Of a stretch of 64,000 nucleotides of DNA, positions 60,707 to 64,000 are shown piece by piece; positions within the stretch are counted from its first letter, which is position 1; each line of letters begins with the position of its first letter. Both the position numbers and the translations under genes were made by a program. The notes under the pieces are model-generated. The model saw only the letters and a list, made by a program, of their open reading frames with translations, was not told where the DNA came from and made no database searches. Source of the stretch: Micromonospora ureilytica (GTDB lineage Bacteria; Actinomycetota; Actinomycetes; Mycobacteriales; Micromonosporaceae); assembly GCF_015751765.1 (NCBI RefSeq), contig NZ_JADOTX010000001.1, positions 1-64,000 of the forward strand, in the 5' to 3' direction.

Positions 60707-61137
60707 TCACCGTTCCCTTATCCGTTGCCGCCACCACGCCTGCGCGTGCCACGCGCTCAACTTGGCAGCTCGGGGGTCAGGCAGAGTCTTCCGGCGAAAC
60801 TCCTCGTCCAACGGCTCGACGACACGTCGCAGCTCGCGGCGGCGGCCGTTGGCAGTCGGCGCATCGCGTCGTCCAGGACGTCTCGCTGGTACAACACATC
60901 GCAACCCGGACAGGAACAGTCATCCCCTAGATCCAGCCACCGTCCCGAGCGTCGAATGGCGCTACGGTAGCCGTCCAGCGCGGTCGCTACTGGAACGAAA
61001 CCCGGATGGGTGCCTTCGAGCCTGATGATCGCCGCGTTCGCGCCTTTCGACAGGCCATCGATGGGGCGGAGCTTGACCGCATTCCGCCCGGCTGACTTCA
61101 ACGGTGCGCGCAGCGCACCCGGCGACCTACGCGCCAT
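60707..61137 (-). pseudogene. Unrecognised gene with a frameshift
   Basis: From ATG 61137 the frame codes for NAVKLRPIDGLSKGANAAIIRLEG and DLGDDCSCPGCDVLYQRDVLDDAMRRLPTAA. At the GCC-repeat near 60840 it should move to the frame of RRELRRVVEPLDEEFRRKTL and WWRQRIRER, which ends at 60707. The two parts together look like one protein of about 140 residues with a Cys-rich CSCPGC segment. The indel is in a short trinucleotide run, so a sequencing or slippage origin is possible. Confidence 0.6.
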
Positions 61138-61250
61138 GGACCTTTCGGGGCTGAGTCATGACGAGCACCCTGCCACACCATCGCCAAGACCTGCCAACCC
61201 ATTGATCTTCTGGGTCAGCCCGGCGGGCGCCGATCGCGTACCTTGCAGGA

Positions 61251-61706
61251 ATGCCACTGGCACCCGCTGACGTGTTGCGACGCACGGGCGTTCTCGCGCC
61301 ACGTCGTCGCCTCGTGACGATCGCACTCTCCCTGGCGCTGGTCGCCGTAGGGCTGGTCGGCGGCTTCGGAGCGGCCAAGCTTGCCGACGACCCGCACACC
61401 GCCCGGCCGGAACTGCTCGTCGGGGTGGTCACCTGGTCGAACGAGCAGACCAGGTTGGTCGCCTTCGAGGAAGACGAGACCGCTCGCCGCCCTCTCGACG
61501 GCGACACCTTCTACTCGGTGGTCGCCGAGAGCTGGCAGGACGTGGGCGGGACACTGCATCACGGCGGTACGTACCCGACCTGCCTGGCCGGCGAGAAGGA
61601 CGATCCCGTTTCAACGGACCGACACCGGGTCGAGCTCGAGGTCCTGCACCGCGACACTGGTGGTCAGCCACAGCACATCGCCGTCCATGTCCGCTGCCTC
61701 GACTGA
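61251..61706 (+). CDS. Small single-pass membrane protein
   Basis: 151 residues from ATG 61251. One helix (LVTIALSLALVAVGLVGGFGAA) and an extracytoplasmic domain with two conserved-looking Cys (PTCLAGE, VRCLD). TACCTT upstream may be a -10 element very near the start. No family recognised. Confidence 0.6.
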   Translation: MPLAPADVLRRTGVLAPRRRLVTIALSLALVAVGLVGGFGAAKLADDPHTARPELLVGVVTWSNEQTRLVAFEEDETARRPLDGDTFYSVVAESWQDVGGTLHHGGTYPTCLAGEKDDPVSTDRHRVELEVLHRDTGGQPQHIAVHVRCLD

Positions 61707-61726
61707 TGGCATGAGCCCAGTCGGTC

Positions 61727-62179
61727 TCAGCCGATGTTGATCAGCAGGATCTGGTCGTCGCGGAGTTCGGAGATGGTGTCGCGCAACAGCCGCAGCGTGT
61801 CCAGACCGGCTGCGCCGCTCTCCTCGAAGGCCACGCCCATCTCCTCGAAATGGGCGACCAACTCGTCCTCGCGGTGGGCGCTGGGATCGAGCTGATCCAC
61901 CAACCGCCGGGCGGGAGCGACGAGCGTGGTCAGGCCGTAGGCGCTGTTGATGGCCTCCGACTCGGCATTGAGCTCCGGCTGCTCCAGGTCGATGCCGCGT
62001 TCCTCCAGATAGGTCAGGACGTAGAGCATGCAGTACCCGGACCAGTCGTACTCCTGCCGCGTTTTGCCCCCGTGTTCCGCCAGGTACGTGTGGAACGACG
62101 ACGGCGATGTGCGGGCCAGGCGGGCCAGTTCGGTGATGCTGTCCCTGGGGACCAGTGTCAGTGACGCGATAGCAGACAA
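61727..62179 (-). CDS. Hypothetical soluble protein
   Basis: 150 residues from ATG 62179. Acidic and helical, with LTYLEERGIDLEQPELNAESEAI and a closing LRLLRDTISELRDDQILLINIG. No signal or membrane segment and no family I recognise. It is 16 bp after the DHFR-like gene, so cotranscription is likely. Confidence 0.65.
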   Translation of the reverse strand: MSAIASLTLVPRDSITELARLARTSPSSFHTYLAEHGGKTRQEYDWSGYCMLYVLTYLEERGIDLEQPELNAESEAINSAYGLTTLVAPARRLVDQLDPSAHREDELVAHFEEMGVAFEESGAAGLDTLRLLRDTISELRDDQILLINIG

Positions 62180-62195
62180 CGCATCCTCCGTCGGT

Positions 62196-62828
62196 TCAGG
62201 AGAGCACGCGGTAGGTGACGTGCAGGACCGAGCTTGCCGCCCGCGACGTCACCTGTTCGAGGGTCAGCGGCGGGACGCCGTCGAACAGCCGCACGCCGGA
62301 GCCGAGGGTGATCGGCACGATGTGCAACCGCAGCTCGTCGACCAGACCGGCGGCGAGGTACTGGTTGATGGTGGTCGCGCCGCCGTGGATCAAGATGTCG
62401 CCGCCACCGGCCGCCGTGCGAGCCTGCGCGAGCGCCGACTCGATTCCGTCGGTGACGAAGTGGAAGGTGGTGCCGCCCTCCATCGGCTGCGGCTCGCGCG
62501 CGTGATGGGTGAGCACGAACACCGGCTTGTGGAACGGGGGGTCCTCACCCCACCAGCCATTCCACTGCCGATCCCAGGGGCCACGCACGGGACCGAACAT
62601 GTTGCGCCCCATGACGACCGCCGAGGCGCTTTTGATCAGGTCGAGCTCGGCCTGGTTCTCGTCGGCGGCGTCGAACATCCAGGCGTGCAGCCCACGGCCC
62701 CAGCCGTCACCGCCGTCGTCGCCGAACGGGCGTTCCTCGGTCTGGTTGTGCCCGGCCGAGTACCCGTCGACAGAGATGGTCTGGTCGACGATCACCGTGC
62801 CGATACGTGCGTTCACAGCGCTCCCCAT
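62196..62828 (-). CDS. Dihydrofolate reductase family protein (RibD C-terminal-like)
   Basis: 210 residues. VIVDQTISVDGYSAGHN, SAVVMGRNMFGPVRGPW, VFVLTHHAREP, GGGDILIHGGATTINQYLAAGLVDELRLHIVPI and GSGVRLFDG are the typical blocks of the YyaP/RibD-C group of NAD(P)H-dependent reductases. The physiological substrate is unknown. ATG 62828 is the furthest start; later starts are possible. Confidence 0.9.
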   Translation of the reverse strand: MGSAVNARIGTVIVDQTISVDGYSAGHNQTEERPFGDDGGDGWGRGLHAWMFDAADENQAELDLIKSASAVVMGRNMFGPVRGPWDRQWNGWWGEDPPFHKPVFVLTHHAREPQPMEGGTTFHFVTDGIESALAQARTAAGGGDILIHGGATTINQYLAAGLVDELRLHIVPITLGSGVRLFDGVPPLTLEQVTSRAASSVLHVTYRVLS

Positions 62829-62854
62829 TGACGACGCGTGGGCGAGAGATCAGC

Positions 62855-63345
62855 CTACGACCACCCCTGCGCGCCGCACAGCCTGCCTCGCGCCCGAGCC
62901 GGTACGCCGATGGCGGACATCGCCTCCCCGTAGCGTCGGTACGCCTGTGCGGCCTCGCCGTGCCGGCCCGCATCGGTAAGCGTCCGGATGAACTCGCCGT
63001 GCACACCCTCGTCGTGGGGTTCCAGTTCGAGGGCACGGCCGAGGTGCCGGATGGTCTCGTCGATGTCGCCGGCGTCGCGGGCCAGCGAGGCCAGCTTGCG
63101 TACCACGCGCAGGTAGACCCGGCGTGCCTCCTCGCGGGTCGGTCGGGACCAGTCGTCGTACGGCTCGTCCTCCAGGAAGTCTCCCCGGTAGCGCTGCTCG
63201 GCGAGGAGCAGCGCGGCGCGGGCGTCGTCGCTCTCGCCCTGCTCGGCCAACCGGAGGCCGTGTGCCGATTCGGTGCGGAACTCCTCGACGTCGAGTTCGA
63301 CGTGACCGACGTCGAGGGCAAGGCTCGGGTGCGCGGCGATGACGA
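62855..63345 (-). pseudogene. BTAD-domain transcriptional activator fragment (SARP/AfsR-like)
   Basis: The readable part is the bacterial transcriptional activation domain: LDVEEFRTESAHGLRLAEQG, ALLLAEQRYRGDFLEDEPYDDW, LRVVRKLASLARDAGDIDETIRHLGRALELEPHDEGVH and YRRYGEAMSAIG. The N-terminal DNA-binding domain and other parts of the activator are missing. Homology begins at about 63345, where an oppositely oriented truncated gene also begins. Confidence 0.75.
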
Positions 63346-63365
63346 AGTGGTCCGTCGGGCTGCGG

Positions 63366-63854
63366 CGCTGCGGATCGAGCACGCCGCGGGAGCTGCTGTC
63401 GGAGCCGCCGGCCGGCACGCCCACCCCACCGGAGCTGGCCAACCGGACCATCGCCGCGAAAGTGGTCGTCGCCGACGATCTCGCCGTGCCGACGTCGAGT
63501 GGCATGGCCAAGGCGGCGACGATGACCTGCTGGGACCTGTACTGGAACTCGTACAACTGGGCCGAGCTGCCCGGCTACCCGAACCCGGGCTCGTTGTGGC
63601 ACCAGCCGAAGACGTACTACTCGTCCGACTTCGGCGGCATGAAGATGTACTCCTACAGCTACCTCGCCAACTGCGGCGGGTACGCCCGGCACCGGATCTA
63701 CTACAAGTCGGCCGGTGACTACTACAAGCACCACGACTACGAGGTGGCGGCGGATCACTGGCAGGCGGTCAAGAAGGGCTCGGTGCACCGCTACCGCAAG
63801 GTGTCCTACGACGGCACCTCGGGGGACACCCGCAACGGCAAGTACACCGGCTAG
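63366..63854 (+). CDS. Truncated secreted-type protein, unrecognised
   Basis: The frame (open from 63339) ends at TAG 63852-63854. The C-terminal ~115 residues are Tyr- and Cys-rich (TCWDLYWNSYNWAELPGY, SYSYLANCGGYARHRIYYKS), typical of a small secreted protein, but no signal peptide or ribosome site is present at the 5' end. The first possible internal ATG is 63504. The bases after 63854 to the window end hold nothing I can identify. Confidence 0.5.
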   Translation, partial: RCGSSTPRELLSEPPAGTPTPPELANRTIAAKVVVADDLAVPTSSGMAKAATMTCWDLYWNSYNWAELPGYPNPGSLWHQPKTYYSSDFGGMKMYSYSYLANCGGYARHRIYYKSAGDYYKHHDYEVAADHWQAVKKGSVHRYRKVSYDGTSGDTRNGKYTG

Positions 63855-64000
63855 CGGCGTCGGTGGCGGTAGGCCCTGCGTCACGCCCACCGTCACCCGG
63901 CGTGCCCGTGGATCGTGTCCATTACGCGACGAATAGATCGAGTTTGCTGGGCTGGGGACGTTAGTTTGATTCGGTGATGTCAATCGCTGGCACGGGCGTG

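Overview
The window looks like chromosome from a Micromonospora-type actinomycete (Micromonosporaceae). The evidence is the very high GC content, GTG and TTG starts, overlapping ATGA and GTGA junctions, the dgt-dnaG housekeeping order, two XRE regulator/DUF397 pairs, and many Tat or Sec proteins with ricin-type lectin tails. This assignment rests on gene content read by eye, not on a database match.

Layout. 1-13 kb: end of dgt, an iron-boxed siderophore-interacting protein, an LtrA-like membrane protein, dnaG, a two-gene TAXI-type TRAP importer, and an ABC-2 exporter whose ATPase (8400) is separated from its two permeases (11223, 12026) by an XRE/DUF397 pair. 14-20.6 kb: a sugar-uptake operon (ROK regulator, RbsA-like double ATPase, permease, Tat lipoprotein binding protein, Gfo/Idh/MocA oxidoreductase). 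21.1-29.3 kb: an eight-gene, nearly gapless operon of the ebo type. It encodes a myo-inositol-phosphate-synthase-like cyclase, an EboC-like UbiA prenyltransferase, a TIM-barrel isomerase, EboA, an EboB TatD-like hydrolase, EboE, an EboF phosphodiesterase and a polyprenyl synthase. Together these suggest synthesis and handling of a prenylated cyclitol or similar small molecule whose product is not known to me. 29.5-36.5 kb: two large secreted proteins (sugar dehydrogenase; ThuA plus DUF1080) that share CBM6-like and ricin tails, and a sugar-phosphate isomerase. This is consistent with extracellular oxidation and cleavage of glycosides through 3-keto sugars. 36.5-40.9 kb: a YtxH-like protein, tRNA-Asn, an MMPL transporter, an FAD oxidoreductase and a tRNA with CAT anticodon.

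41-49.6 kb is an integrated island. It starts at the 3' end of the CAT tRNA with a broken tyrosine integrase and ends in a 46-bp, two-mismatch copy of the tRNA 3' end. Its cargo has visibly lower GC and looks defence-related: an unrecognised two-gene system (membrane protein plus a 789-residue helical protein), a broken HD/DUF3631 chimera typical of actinomycete integrative elements, an sce7726-family nuclease converging on a Beta-family protein, and a frameshifted McrA-like restriction protein.

49.6-64 kb is accessory chromosome rich in small membrane proteins, regulators, a VapC/Phd toxin-antitoxin pair and many gene fragments (PIN, HTH, uridine-kinase tail, BTAD activator). Several are partial duplicates of intact neighbours, so this stretch has been repeatedly rearranged. 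No rRNA or CRISPR array was seen.
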